Shown piece by piece: positions 46,557-56,230 of a stretch of DNA of 64,000 nucleotides. The translations under genes were made by a program, and so were the position numbers. Each line of letters begins with the position of its first letter. Positions within the stretch are counted from its first letter, which is position 1. Under the pieces are notes generated by a model. The model saw nothing but the letters and a program-made list of their open reading frames with translations. It was not told the DNA's origin and searched no databases. Source of the stretch: UBA1724 sp051884615 (GTDB taxonomy: Bacteria > Verrucomicrobiota > Lentisphaeria > Oligosphaerales > Oligosphaeraceae); NCBI GenBank assembly GCA_051884615.1, contig JBJEVT010000018.1:62001-126000 (forward strand). The letters are read 5' to 3'.

Positions 46557-47942
46557 ATGGATAGAAAAAACGAGATGTGTGAAGCGGCGGCGCCCTGCTC
46601 CCAGGGCGAAAAGGCGAACCCGGGACGGGACTTCTCGGTGCGGGAACGGCTCCTGAAGGGGGAGACCTGTCTCTCCGTGGTGGGGCTGGGCTATGTGGGC
46701 CTCCCCATCGCCGTGGCCTTCGCCCGGAAGCTCCGGGTGGTGGGCTTCGATGTGAACCGGGAGAAGGTGGAGTGCTATCAGGCCGGAAAAGATCCCACGG
46801 GAGAGGCGGGGGACCAGGCGGTGAAGGAGTCCACCATGCTCTTCACCCACGACCCCCGGGATCTCCAAAAGGCCACCTTCCATGTGGTGGCGGTGCCCAC
46901 CCCCGTCTACGACGACCACCGCCCCGATTTGAGACCCCTGGAGTCCGCCAGCGAAATCCTGGGCAAAAATCTCCTCCCGGGCTCCATCGTGGTCTTTGAA
47001 AGCACGGTCTATCCCGGCGTCACGGAGGAGGTCTGCGTCCCCATCCTGGAACGGGAGTCCGGCCTGCGCTGCGGCAGGGATTTCAAGGTGGGATACTCCC
47101 CGGAGCGCATCAATCCGGGAGACCGGGAACACCGGCTGGAGAATATCCGGAAAATCGTCTCCGGCATGGACGGGGAGACCCTGGAGCAGGTGGCGGGAGT
47201 CTACAGCCTGGTGGTGAAGGCGGGGGTCCACCGGGCCTCCTCCATCCAGGTGGCGGAGGCCGCCAAGGTCATCGAAAATTCCCAGCGCGACATCAACATC
47301 GCCTTCATGAACGAACTCTCCATCATCTTCCACCGCATGGGAATCGACACCCGGGAAGTGCTGGAGGCCGCCGCCACCAAATGGAATTTCCTCAATTTCC
47401 GCCCCGGACTGGTGGGGGGACACTGCATCGGCGTGGACCCCTACTACCTCACCTATCGCGCGGAAACCATGGGATACCATAGCCAGGTGATCCTGGCGGG
47501 ACGACGCATCAACGACGACATGGGACGCTATGTGGGGGAACAGTGCGTCAAGTCCCTCCTGAAGGCAGGACGCCCCGTGCGGGACGCCCGGGTGGCCGTC
47601 CTGGGGCTCACCTTCAAGGAAAACTGCCCCGACACCCGCAACAGCAAGGTGGTGGACATCCTGCGGGAACTCCGGGAGTATGGCCTGGAACCCATGGTGG
47701 CCGACCCCGTGGCCGACCCCCGGGAAACCCGGAGAATCTACGGGGTGGAACTCCAGGACTGGCGCCAGCTCCGGAATCTGGATGCGGTCATCCTGGCGGT
47801 GGCGCACCGGGAGTTCGCCTCCCTCACCCCCCAAAGCCTGGCCCCCTTCTTCTCCCCGGGAACCCGCGTCCTCCTGGATGTGAAGGGACTCCTGGAGAAA
47901 CAGGCCTTCCGGCAGGCGGGATACCTGTATTGGAGGCTCTAG
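46557..47942 (+). CDS. UDP-N-acetyl-hexosamine 6-dehydrogenase (WbpA/WbpO/TviB-like)
   Basis: Oxidises the C6 of a UDP-sugar to the uronic acid with NAD. The 461-residue protein has LSVVGLGYVGLPIAVAFA, VAVPTPV, FESTVYPGVTEEVCVPILE, GYSPERINPGD, the KVIENSQRDINIAFMNELSIIF helix and the catalytic cysteine in GGHCIGVDPYYL. YSPERINPGD is typical of the GlcNAc/GalNAc branch rather than the UDP-glucose branch. ATG at 46557 is preceded by AAGGAAG; a TTG at 46506 is an alternative. Transcribed with the epimerase. Confidence 0.9.
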   Translation: MDRKNEMCEAAAPCSQGEKANPGRDFSVRERLLKGETCLSVVGLGYVGLPIAVAFARKLRVVGFDVNREKVECYQAGKDPTGEAGDQAVKESTMLFTHDPRDLQKATFHVVAVPTPVYDDHRPDLRPLESASEILGKNLLPGSIVVFESTVYPGVTEEVCVPILERESGLRCGRDFKVGYSPERINPGDREHRLENIRKIVSGMDGETLEQVAGVYSLVVKAGVHRASSIQVAEAAKVIENSQRDINIAFMNELSIIFHRMGIDTREVLEAAATKWNFLNFRPGLVGGHCIGVDPYYLTYRAETMGYHSQVILAGRRINDDMGRYVGEQCVKSLLKAGRPVRDARVAVLGLTFKENCPDTRNSKVVDILRELREYGLEPMVADPVADPRETRRIYGVELQDWRQLRNLDAVILAVAHREFASLTPQSLAPFFSPGTRVLLDVKGLLEKQAFRQAGYLYWRL

Positions 47943-47973
47943 CCCCCGCCCGGCAACATGGCGAAAAAAAATT

Positions 47974-48024
47974 CGTCAAATTTTTGACGGATTGGCTTGC
48001 AAAAGGGGCGAACCGGGGTATCTT
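47974..48024 (+). promoter_or_regulatory. recA promoter with adjacent palindromic operator candidate
   Basis: CGTCAAA-TT-TTTGACG (47974-47989) is a perfect inverted repeat immediately upstream of TTGCAA (47997-48002) and TATCTT (48019-48024), which are 16 bases apart. Its place suggests a regulator site, perhaps LexA; the sequence is not the E. coli CTG-N10-CAG box. Confidence 0.55.
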
Positions 48025-48187
48025 CTCCCAGACGACGACGGGCGGGGCGCCCCCCCCCGCCTTCCCCTCCCATGGGGCGCCTCCCTCTTCGCCCTCTCCC
48101 TTTCCCCGTTCCCATTCCCTACACTTCCCACCGCCGCGGGCGGCCTGCCCACGAAAAGGCCGCCCCCGTTACCAAGGAACCAGAATT

Positions 48188-49291
48188 ATGGCAAAAGAAT
48201 CCACCCCGGCATCGGACATCCAGCAACGCAATCTGAAACTCGCCCTGGGACAAATCGAAAAGGAGTTCGGAAAGGGCTCCATCATGCGGCTGGGCGACCA
48301 GAAACACCTGGATGTGCCCACCATCTCCACCGGCTCCCTGGCCCTGGACCTGGCCACCGGCATCGGGGGAGTGCCCCGGGGCCGCATCATCGAAATCTAT
48401 GGCCCGGAATCCTCCGGCAAAACCACCCTCTGTCTCCACGTCATCGCCAATGCCCAGAAAAACGGGGGCACCTGCGCCTTCGTGGACACGGAACACGCCT
48501 TGGATCCCCGCTACGCCAGAATCATCGGCGTGGATACGGACAACCTCCTGGTCTCCCAGCCGGACTGCGGAGAGGACGCCCTCAATATCGCCGAAACCCT
48601 GGTGCGCTCCAACGCCATCGACGTCCTGATCGTGGACTCCGTGGCCGCCCTGACCCCCAAGGCCGAAATCGAAGGGGAGATGGGGGACCAGCATGTGGGC
48701 CTCCAGGCACGCCTCATGAGCCAGGCCCTCCGCAAGCTCACCCCCATCGCCGCCAAGTCCAACACCTGCGTGATCTTCACCAACCAAATCCGGGAGAAGA
48801 TCGGCGTGATGTTCGGAAATCCCGAAACCACCCCCGGGGGACGCGCCCTGAAGTTCTACGCCTCCATGCGTATGGATATCCGGCGCACCGGCGTCATCAA
48901 GGCCCCGGATGGCCGCTCCCTGGGCAATAAGGTGAAGGTGAAGATCAACAAGAACAAGCTGGCCGCCCCCTTCCAGGAATGCGAGTTCGACATCATGTTC
49001 AACGAGGGCATCTCCAAGGCGGGCTCCATCCTGGCCGTGGCTCTGGATCGCCACATCGTGGAAAAGCGGGGCTCCTGGTTCTCCTTCGGGGATATGCAGC
49101 TGGCCCAGGGCGCCGAACAGACCAAGGCCCTCCTGAAGAGCAATGCCGCCCTGGCCGACCGCATCGTGGCGGAAATCCAGAAGACCATCCCGGAAAACGC
49201 CGCCCCGGATCGCCCCGCTCCTCTCCCCCCGCCCGGAGATGAGGCGCCCCTGGATGCCGCGGACCTGGATACTCCCGTGGATCAACTCTAA
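48188..49291 (+). CDS. recA: Recombinase A
   Basis: Forms the strand-exchange filament on single-stranded DNA and triggers SOS. The 367-residue protein has IMRLGD, STGSLALDLATGIGGVPRGR, Walker A GPESSGKT (72-79), FVDTEHALDP, VDSVAALTPKAEIEGEMGD, the L1/L2 loops (GLQARLMSQALRKLT and NQIREKIGVMFGNPETTPGGRAL) and an acidic tail rich in Pro and Asp. Shine-Dalgarno CCAAGGAA precedes the start. It would be loaded by the RecBCD complex encoded nearby. Confidence 0.99.
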   Translation: MAKESTPASDIQQRNLKLALGQIEKEFGKGSIMRLGDQKHLDVPTISTGSLALDLATGIGGVPRGRIIEIYGPESSGKTTLCLHVIANAQKNGGTCAFVDTEHALDPRYARIIGVDTDNLLVSQPDCGEDALNIAETLVRSNAIDVLIVDSVAALTPKAEIEGEMGDQHVGLQARLMSQALRKLTPIAAKSNTCVIFTNQIREKIGVMFGNPETTPGGRALKFYASMRMDIRRTGVIKAPDGRSLGNKVKVKINKNKLAAPFQECEFDIMFNEGISKAGSILAVALDRHIVEKRGSWFSFGDMQLAQGAEQTKALLKSNAALADRIVAEIQKTIPENAAPDRPAPLPPPGDEAPLDAADLDTPVDQL

Positions 49292-49322
49292 TCCCCCAGG
49301 GGAGAAACGGCTCCCCCAAAAA

Positions 49323-49411
49323 CGGGGGGCGCCACTTCCCTCCCCGTGACGCTTCCTCCCGGGGTGCCCCCGTGACCGCCCGGTTCCGGGGGGGGCGCCA
49401 CTTTCCTCCCG
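49323..49411. repeat. Direct repeat between recA and murF
   Basis: CGGGGGGCGCCACTTCCCTCCC (49323-49344) recurs with small changes at 49387-49410, 64 bases further on. Role unknown; it could be a remnant of local duplication. Confidence 0.6.
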
Positions 49412-49556
49412 GGGCAGGCTCTAGGGGAGGGACGTATGGTCCGACAGGGCAGGGCGAATCCTCTCTTGACGTCACGGCGTTCCCGGCGGTCGTTCCGCTC
49501 CCTTTCCCTGTCCGCTCCTCTCGTTTTCTCCTCTCTTTCCTTCGTTTTCCCGACCC

Positions 49557-50954
49557 ATGCCCTTTCTTTCCTTTGCCGAACTTCAGAGGGTCACCGGAGG
49601 CCAGTGGCTGGTGCCCCCGGAGAATCTGGCGTCCGGGGTGCACGCCCTCTCGGATGACAGCCGCCATCTTCCTCCCGGGGGGCTTTTCCTGGCCATTCCC
49701 GGCGAGTTGACAGACGGGCATCGCTATGTGGGCGCTGCCGTGGAGAGCGGGGCAGGGGCTGTGCTTCTCCAGAATCCTCCCGCCCCGGAGTGGAGGGAGA
49801 GGATGGAAGGCCAGGGCACGCCATGCCTTCAGGTGGCCTCCTCCTTGGCGGCCTACCAGCAGCTGGCGCTGTGGCACCGGAATCAGTATCCTGACACGGA
49901 GGTGCTGGCCATCACCGGCAGCTGTGGCAAGACCAGCACCAAGGAGATGTGCGCCGCCATTCTGGAACAGCGCTTTCCCCAGGGGGTGCTGAAGACCCAG
50001 GGCAGCACCAACAACCATTTCGGGGTGCCCCGGAATCTCTTCCGCATCCAGGAAACCACCCGGGTGGCGGTCATCGAAATGGGCACCAACCATCCCGGGG
50101 AAATCGCCGGTCTGGTGAAGCTGGCGCCTCCCCGGGTGGGGGTGGTCTGCAATATCGGACAGGCCCATCTGGAGGCCTTCCACACCCTGCGGGGCGTGGC
50201 ACGGGAAAAATCCTCCATCCTCCAGGGGGTGCTGCCCGGGGGATTGGGCGTCTATCCCGCCGATGCCCAGGGCGCCGATCTCCTGAAGGCGGCCGCCCCT
50301 CCCGGCGTGAGGCTCTTCTCCTTCGGCGCCAAAGACACGGCGGATCTCCAATACCAGTATCTGGGGTTCCAGCAGGGACGCTTCCGCGTACGCCTCCTCT
50401 GGCGATGGCTGAACCAGGAACGCCTCCTGGAATGGGATCTGGGCGGCGCCCACATGGCAGCCAATGCCGCCTGCGCCGCCTGCGCCGCAACTCTCCTGGG
50501 ATGCACCCCCGACCAGGCAATCCAGGGACTGGCCACCTGCCAGCTGCCGGGAGGACGCATGGAGCTCCGGGAAAAGGACGGCGTCCAGTGGGTCAACGAC
50601 GCCTTCAACGCCAATCCCACCAGCGTCCGGGCATCCCTGGACTGGTTTGCCGAGGTCGCCCCCTCCTCCGCACCCCAGTTCCTGGCCCTGGGGGATATGC
50701 TGGAGGGAGGACAGGACTCCCTGAAAGCCCACCGGGAAATTCTGGAATACGCCCGGCAACGGTGTCCCCGGGCGCAACTGCTCCTGGTGGGGCCCCTCTT
50801 CGCCCAGGCGGCCGCCCGGGAGCCCTCTCTCCCTGCCACCTGCTTCCCCACGGCGGTGGACCTCCAGGAGAAGATGCCGCCCCTTCCTCCGGGAAGCTGG
50901 ATTTTGTTGAAAAGCTCCCACGGCATTGGTCTCTCCCGACTGGCTCCCTCATGA
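49557..50954 (+). CDS. murF: UDP-N-acetylmuramoyl-tripeptide--D-alanyl-D-alanine ligase
   Basis: Adds D-Ala-D-Ala to the muramoyl tripeptide. The 465-residue protein has DDSRHLPPGGLFLAIPG, the ATP loop AITGSCGKTSTKEM, QGSTNNHFGVP, VAVIEMGTNHPGEI, the NDAFNANPTSVRASLDWF block and ALGDMLEGG. The C-terminus reads LLKSSHGIGLSRLAPS, where the family has KGSRGMGLE. No Shine-Dalgarno at the ATG. Its last about 30 bases plus the following sequence are repeated 169 bases downstream. Confidence 0.96.
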   Translation: MPFLSFAELQRVTGGQWLVPPENLASGVHALSDDSRHLPPGGLFLAIPGELTDGHRYVGAAVESGAGAVLLQNPPAPEWRERMEGQGTPCLQVASSLAAYQQLALWHRNQYPDTEVLAITGSCGKTSTKEMCAAILEQRFPQGVLKTQGSTNNHFGVPRNLFRIQETTRVAVIEMGTNHPGEIAGLVKLAPPRVGVVCNIGQAHLEAFHTLRGVAREKSSILQGVLPGGLGVYPADAQGADLLKAAAPPGVRLFSFGAKDTADLQYQYLGFQQGRFRVRLLWRWLNQERLLEWDLGGAHMAANAACAACAATLLGCTPDQAIQGLATCQLPGGRMELREKDGVQWVNDAFNANPTSVRASLDWFAEVAPSSAPQFLALGDMLEGGQDSLKAHREILEYARQRCPRAQLLLVGPLFAQAAAREPSLPATCFPTAVDLQEKMPPLPPGSWILLKSSHGIGLSRLAPS

Positions 50955-51150
50955 TTACCCCATCCCCCCCGTCACCGGGGACGGGACTTGAGAACGAGAG
51001 GGGGTGGATGCCCTAGAGGGGCTAGGGAATCTAGGGAATCCAGGGAAAATGACCTTGCGGGGGCGTTCCTGGACGGATTTGACCGCCCGGGAAATCGGTC
51101 TCTCTCGGCTGGCTCCCTCATGCCCGCCCCCATTCCCCCCCGTCACCGGG
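50924..51150. repeat. Duplicated murF 3' end
   Basis: Bases 50924-50980 (coding for GIGLSRLAPS-stop and running into a CCCC...GTCACCGGGG segment) are nearly repeated at 51094-51150, offset by 169 bases, with the reading GLSRLAPS preserved in the second copy. No other murF sequence is seen downstream, so this is a partial duplication. Confidence 0.8.
51008..51048. repeat. CTAG-rich decamer cluster after murF
   Basis: GCCCTAGAGGGGCTAGGGAA and TCTAGGGAATCCAGGG are variants of the GGGCATCTAG family seen at 27.0, 12.0 and 57.9 kb. They lie inside the spacer of the murF end duplication. Confidence 0.6.
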
Positions 51151-51315
51151 GTGGGCCGCAGGCGCCGACCTGTGCTCTGTGTTGAAGCGGCAGCGTCCGT
51201 GTCATCCGTGTGGCCTCTGTGTGCTCTGTGTTGAAGCGTCCCCTCCGTGTCATCCGGGGTGGGCCGCAGGCGCCGACCTGTGCTCTGTGTCGAAGCGGCA
51301 GCGTCCTGTGTCCGG
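51151..51315. repeat. 63-bp family repeat, inverted orientation
   Basis: GGGCCGCAGGCGCC, GTGCTCTGTGTTGAAGC and GGCAGCGTCC recur as reverse complements of the units at 57.5-57.7 kb, in two full and one partial copies with a shortened middle one. The stretch from 51315 to the thioesterase start holds only a GC-rich segment with GCATTGGGCGTTGCGGGG-type short repeats and no gene. Confidence 0.75.
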
Positions 51316-51500
51316 TGAGGCTTCCGGAGAGGGGAGGAAAAATCCAGGGAACGGGGGGTATATTCTGGGCCTGCGTCCGGTTCGCCGTCCCATTTCCCGG
51401 TCTCCTTGTCAGGCGTTGCGGGGTGTGGGGCGGAGGCATTGGGCGTTGCGGGGTGGGCACATTGCGGGGGATGCCGTGAGAACCTCCTTGAAGGAAGACC

Positions 51501-52298
51501 ATGACACAGTCTGTGAAGGGCATACAGGAATACAAGCTGCGCTATAGCGAGTGCGACCGTTTCGGCCGCATCAAGTTGAAGACCTTTTTCGACTACGCGC
51601 AGGAGATCGCCGGGGTGCACGCCTCCGCCCTTGGCGTGGGATTGGAGACCCTCCTTCCCCTGCGGAGAAGCTGGTTTCTCTCCCGCATGAAGCTGGAGAT
51701 TCTTCACTATCCCGAGGTGGGGAGCGACATCCGGGTGACCACTTGGCCGGCGGGCTTCGACCGTCTTCTTGCCCGGCGCGAGTTCCGTTTCGAGGAACGT
51801 GTCCCGTCGTCCCCCGGTTCCGGGGATGCCGTCTCCTTCCGCATGGTGGCGCGGGCCACCAGCAACTGGCTGCTGATGGACACCGCCGCCATGCGCATCC
51901 TTCCCGCCGAACGGCTGTGCGGTCCTCTCCTGGAGGGCTTCCCCATGGATGACGTGGCCTTCCCCACCCTGGGAAAACTCCCCGCGTTGCCGGAAAACGA
52001 GGACAGCCTCCGTCTCAAGGTGAGGCCGACCCAAATCGATGTCAACGGACATCTCAACAACGCCGAATACGCCGCCATCCTCCAGGACGCCCTGGGCATC
52101 GGCGTCTATCCGGCCACCTTCCAACTCAACTACCAGAAGGCCGTCCCCCCGGAGGCCACCCTGTCCGTCTCCTGCCAGCGGGACGGCGGGGGCGCGGAGG
52201 GATTCCTCTGCACGGGACGGGTGGACGGCGCGGTCTCCTTCGAGGCCGCCGGAACCCTTCTCGACGTGAAACAAGGAGAACAAGACCATGGGATTTGA
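51501..52298 (+). CDS. Acyl-ACP thioesterase
   Basis: Releases fatty acids from acyl carrier protein. A 265-residue protein with two hot-dog folds: first, YKLRYSECDRFGRIKLKTFFDYAQEIAGVHASALG; second, VRPTQIDVNGHLNNAEYAAILQDALG. The NGHLNNAEY block holds the Asn and His of the FatA/FatB-like catalytic site (PF01643). Shine-Dalgarno GAAGGAAG precedes the ATG. It overlaps rdgC by 11 bases; with acpS two genes on, the unit has an ACP theme. Confidence 0.88.
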   Translation: MTQSVKGIQEYKLRYSECDRFGRIKLKTFFDYAQEIAGVHASALGVGLETLLPLRRSWFLSRMKLEILHYPEVGSDIRVTTWPAGFDRLLARREFRFEERVPSSPGSGDAVSFRMVARATSNWLLMDTAAMRILPAERLCGPLLEGFPMDDVAFPTLGKLPALPENEDSLRLKVRPTQIDVNGHLNNAEYAAILQDALGIGVYPATFQLNYQKAVPPEATLSVSCQRDGGGAEGFLCTGRVDGAVSFEAAGTLLDVKQGEQDHGI

Positions 52299-53391
52299 CC
52301 GCGGCGGGATCACCTGCCGGATTTGCAAGCTTCCCCAGCCCCTGCCCCAGGACCCGTTGAGCCGTTTCGCCGCCTTGGCGGCGGGGCCGTTGGACCAGGT
52401 GCAGGACGAGCCCACCTGGGGGTGGGTCACGGGGCGTTTCCTCCTGGAGACGGAGATCAACGAGGAGACCTGCCAATACGGGGCCATCCTCCATCTTTGT
52501 CTGCGCCAGGCGGAGCGGAAGGTGCCCCCCAGCCTGATGAATGCGGAATGCCGTCTGGAGGAGATGGTGCAGCGGAAGGCGCGGAAGGTGGAGCATCTGA
52601 ACCGGAAGGCCATCCGGGAGATCAAGGAGGAAGTCCGCAAGCGTCTCCTCCCCAAGATGCCCCCCACCTTCTCGGGAATCTACGCGGCCATCGACACCGT
52701 CGACGGCTTCCTCTATGTCAGCGCCGCCAGCGAAAAGCAGCTGGACATCTTCACCGGCTTCTTCGCCAAGGCCATGGGCTTCGACCCCATCCCCATGACG
52801 CCGGACGCCCTCGCCCAGGTCCTCTACGCCACCGATCCCGCCACCGTCCCCGCCGTGAACATCTCCCCCGCCCTGGAGGAGGAGGTGGGGGCGACGGGAC
52901 AGCTGGGGGAGAATTTCCTGACCTGGCTCTGGTTCTTCCAGGAGAGCCGCCAGGGCGTGCTGCCTCCCACCCGCCTGGGGGAATTCAGCCTGCTGGTGGA
53001 CGGGCCCCTGACCTTTGTGGCCCAGGGAAGCGGCTCCTTCGAGAGCAGTCTCCGGAAGGGGACCCCCACCAATTCCGCCGAGGCGCGGAGCGCCATGATG
53101 GTGGGGAAGAAGCTGCGCAGCGCCAAGCTGGTGGTGGCCCGAAACAAGGGGGAGGAATGGAGCTGCACGCTGGACGCCAGCCAGTTTGTCCTCCGGGGGC
53201 TGAAGCTGCCCGAGGGAGACGCCATGGATCCCGGCGACATCTTCGAGGAGAGGATGGCCAACCTGGGAATCTTCCGGCAGCTCCTTTTCGAGCTCTTCCA
53301 TCTCTATCTCAACACGGTGAAGGATCCCGCCAAACGGCAGGAATACCAGAAACAGGCGAAACAGTGGGTCCAGGACCATGCCCAATTCTGA
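52288..53391 (+). CDS. rdgC: RdgC-like recombination-associated protein
   Basis: The 367-residue protein matches the RdgC pattern: GWVTGRFLLE, a long basic helix with RKAIREIKEEVRKRLLPKMPPTFSGIYAAIDTVDGFLYVSAAS, and FTGFFAKAMGFDPIPMTPD. RdgC forms a DNA-encircling ring dimer that limits RecA loading and tames recombination at forks. At 367 residues it is longer than E. coli RdgC (303); the extra lies in the C-terminal half. Located in an operon with acyl-ACP genes, overlapping both neighbours, but recA and recBCD are in the same window. Weak sequence similarity makes the symbol provisional. Confidence 0.72.
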   Translation: MGFDRGGITCRICKLPQPLPQDPLSRFAALAAGPLDQVQDEPTWGWVTGRFLLETEINEETCQYGAILHLCLRQAERKVPPSLMNAECRLEEMVQRKARKVEHLNRKAIREIKEEVRKRLLPKMPPTFSGIYAAIDTVDGFLYVSAASEKQLDIFTGFFAKAMGFDPIPMTPDALAQVLYATDPATVPAVNISPALEEEVGATGQLGENFLTWLWFFQESRQGVLPPTRLGEFSLLVDGPLTFVAQGSGSFESSLRKGTPTNSAEARSAMMVGKKLRSAKLVVARNKGEEWSCTLDASQFVLRGLKLPEGDAMDPGDIFEERMANLGIFRQLLFELFHLYLNTVKDPAKRQEYQKQAKQWVQDHAQF

Positions 53392-53818
53392 CGCCCTAGG
53401 CACCAGGATTCTGGGGCTGGGGGTGGACCTGGTGGAGATTCCCCGGCTGGAGGCCTCCCTGCGCCGGACCGGGGAGCTCTTCCTCCGGAAGGTCTACACC
53501 CCCGCGGAGCTGGAGGCCGCCCCTCCCCGGGAACCCCTGCGGACCCAGTACCTGGCGGCCCGCTGGGCGGCCAAGGAAGCCCTGTCCAAGGCGCTGGGGA
53601 CCGGCATCACCTCCCGGTGCGCCCTCCAGGACATCGAGGTCCTGAAGCTGCCCTCGGGCCAGCCCCGCATGACCCTGCGGGGCGCCGCCCGGAGAACCGC
53701 CGACGCCCTGGGGGTGGAGGAGATCCACCTCTCCCTGTCCCACGAGACCCACTACGCCCTGGCCACAGTCCTGCTCACCGGCACCCCCAGGAAAACGGAA
53801 GATGGAAACGGCCCATGA
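53378..53818 (+). CDS. acpS: Holo-[acyl carrier protein] synthase
   Basis: Transfers 4'-phosphopantetheine from CoA to ACP. The 146-residue protein has ILGLGVDLVEIPRLE with the metal-binding Asp, and AARWAAKEALSKALGTGI with the catalytic Glu and Lys, then IHLSLSHETHYALATVLL. It overlaps rdgC by 14 bases and the next gene by 17, so it is in one operon. Length is about 20 residues above the norm, mainly at both ends. Confidence 0.95.
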   Translation: MPNSDALGTRILGLGVDLVEIPRLEASLRRTGELFLRKVYTPAELEAAPPREPLRTQYLAARWAAKEALSKALGTGITSRCALQDIEVLKLPSGQPRMTLRGAARRTADALGVEEIHLSLSHETHYALATVLLTGTPRKTEDGNGP

Positions 53819-54296
53819 ACTAGCCTGGCCCGAGATTCCCCTGGTGGCCCGGGAACTCCTTCGGCGGCAATGGCGCATGGCCACGGCGGAATCCTGCACC
53901 GGCGGCCTGGTGGCCGCCGCCTGCACGGAGCTGGCCGGTTCCTCCCAGTGGTTCGACGGCGGCCTGGTGACCTACGCCACCCCCTGGAAACTCCGTCTCC
54001 TGGGCGTGCCCGGGGAGACGGTGGAGAGCCACGGGGTGGTCTCCCTGCCCGTGGTGGAGGCCATGCTCGCCGGCTTGCAGACCCTCCACGGGGTCCAGGC
54101 CGGGGTGGCGGTCTCCGGCATCGCCGGCCCCGGGGGAGCCCTCCCCGGCAAACCCGTGGGCACCGTGGCCCTGGGCGCCTTCGCGGGAGACCGCCGCCAA
54201 TGCCTTCTCCTCCACTTCCCCGGAGACCGTCGTCAGGTGCGGCTGGCCGCCGCCCGTCGGGTGCTCCAACTCCTCCTGGAGCAACTGATCCCCTGA
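53802..54296 (+). CDS. pncC: CinA C-terminal-type nicotinamide-nucleotide amidase
   Basis: Hydrolyses NMN to NaMN in pyridine nucleotide salvage. The 164-residue protein has MATAESCTGGLVAAACTELAGSS with the catalytic Ser, FDGGLVTYATPWKLRLLGVP and VAVSGIAGPGG, the CinA domain markers. There is no N-terminal molybdopterin-like domain, as in short PncC. Last gene of the thioesterase-rdgC-acpS-pncC unit, overlapping acpS by 17 bases. Confidence 0.93.
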   Translation: METAHELAWPEIPLVARELLRRQWRMATAESCTGGLVAAACTELAGSSQWFDGGLVTYATPWKLRLLGVPGETVESHGVVSLPVVEAMLAGLQTLHGVQAGVAVSGIAGPGGALPGKPVGTVALGAFAGDRRQCLLLHFPGDRRQVRLAAARRVLQLLLEQLIP

Positions 54297-54356
54297 ACCC
54301 GCCACGCCCAGGGACATCCCCCTCCGCGATTTTTGGAAAAAGTTCCCCGGCGGGGG

Positions 54357-54384
54357 TTGCAATGTGGGGAATGGTGATTATTTT
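54357..54384 (+). promoter_or_regulatory. Promoter of tRNA-Thr/tuf unit
   Basis: TTGCAA (54357-54362) and TATTTT (54379-54384) are 16 bases apart and about 84 bases before the tRNA. AT-rich patch in GC-rich DNA. Confidence 0.5.
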
Positions 54385-54467
54385 ACGCAACGCGCCGAGT
54401 TTCCCGGGAAACGCTAAATCCGGAAGGCCCATTTCCCCTCGAGGAGCCGACGCCACATAACCTCGAT

Positions 54468-54543
<76 letters not shown>

Positions 54544-54718
54544 CTTTTTGGAAGGCATGGACGGGCTGCTTCAGTCCATCCATGCGTTTCGTCTATTAGA
54601 GAGGGACCCCCGGGGAGGGGCGGCGTCCCGCCATCCCGATACCCCCGGCCCCGCTCTCCAGAACCGAATCTCCCCCCCTCCTTCCCCGTCCCCCGGGAAA
54701 GCATGGGCCACGGCCCCT

Positions 54719-54755
54719 GGAGAGAGGGAGGACACGGCCTCCGCTCCTTTTTTTT
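54719..54755 (+). terminator. Terminator or attenuator between tRNA-Thr and tuf
   Basis: GGAG...GGAGG and CCTCC...CTCC pair around ACACGG and lead to eight T (54748-54755), 79 bases before the tuf start. It could separate the tRNA from tuf or tune read-through. Upstream, 54553-54581 can form another imperfect hairpin around GCATGGAC. Confidence 0.5.
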
Positions 54756-54833
54756 CATTTGTTTGATCATCGCAACTGAAGTAACACAAGCCGCATCCGG
54801 CGGCGCTTCGCAACAAGAACACGAGGTAGCAAA

Positions 54834-56060
<1,227 letters not shown>

Positions 56061-56230
56061 TCCTCCCCTCGGAGCAGGCGGGTTCCGGAGGAACGCCCCC
56101 AGGCGTTCCCTCCGGATTCTTCCCCGCCTCTTCTTCCGGCCGGCGGCGGCGCGCCTCCCCTTGCGGGAGAAGGCTTGCCGCCGTTCGGGAGAGGAGTTCC
56201 GAGTCCCCCGCTGAAGAAGGAGCCATAGCC

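Noticed and set aside
47543..49291. 582-residue RecA with a long N-terminal extension
   Set aside because: The extension overlaps the UDP-sugar dehydrogenase and the recA promoter; MAKES at 48188 with a Shine-Dalgarno is the standard RecA start.
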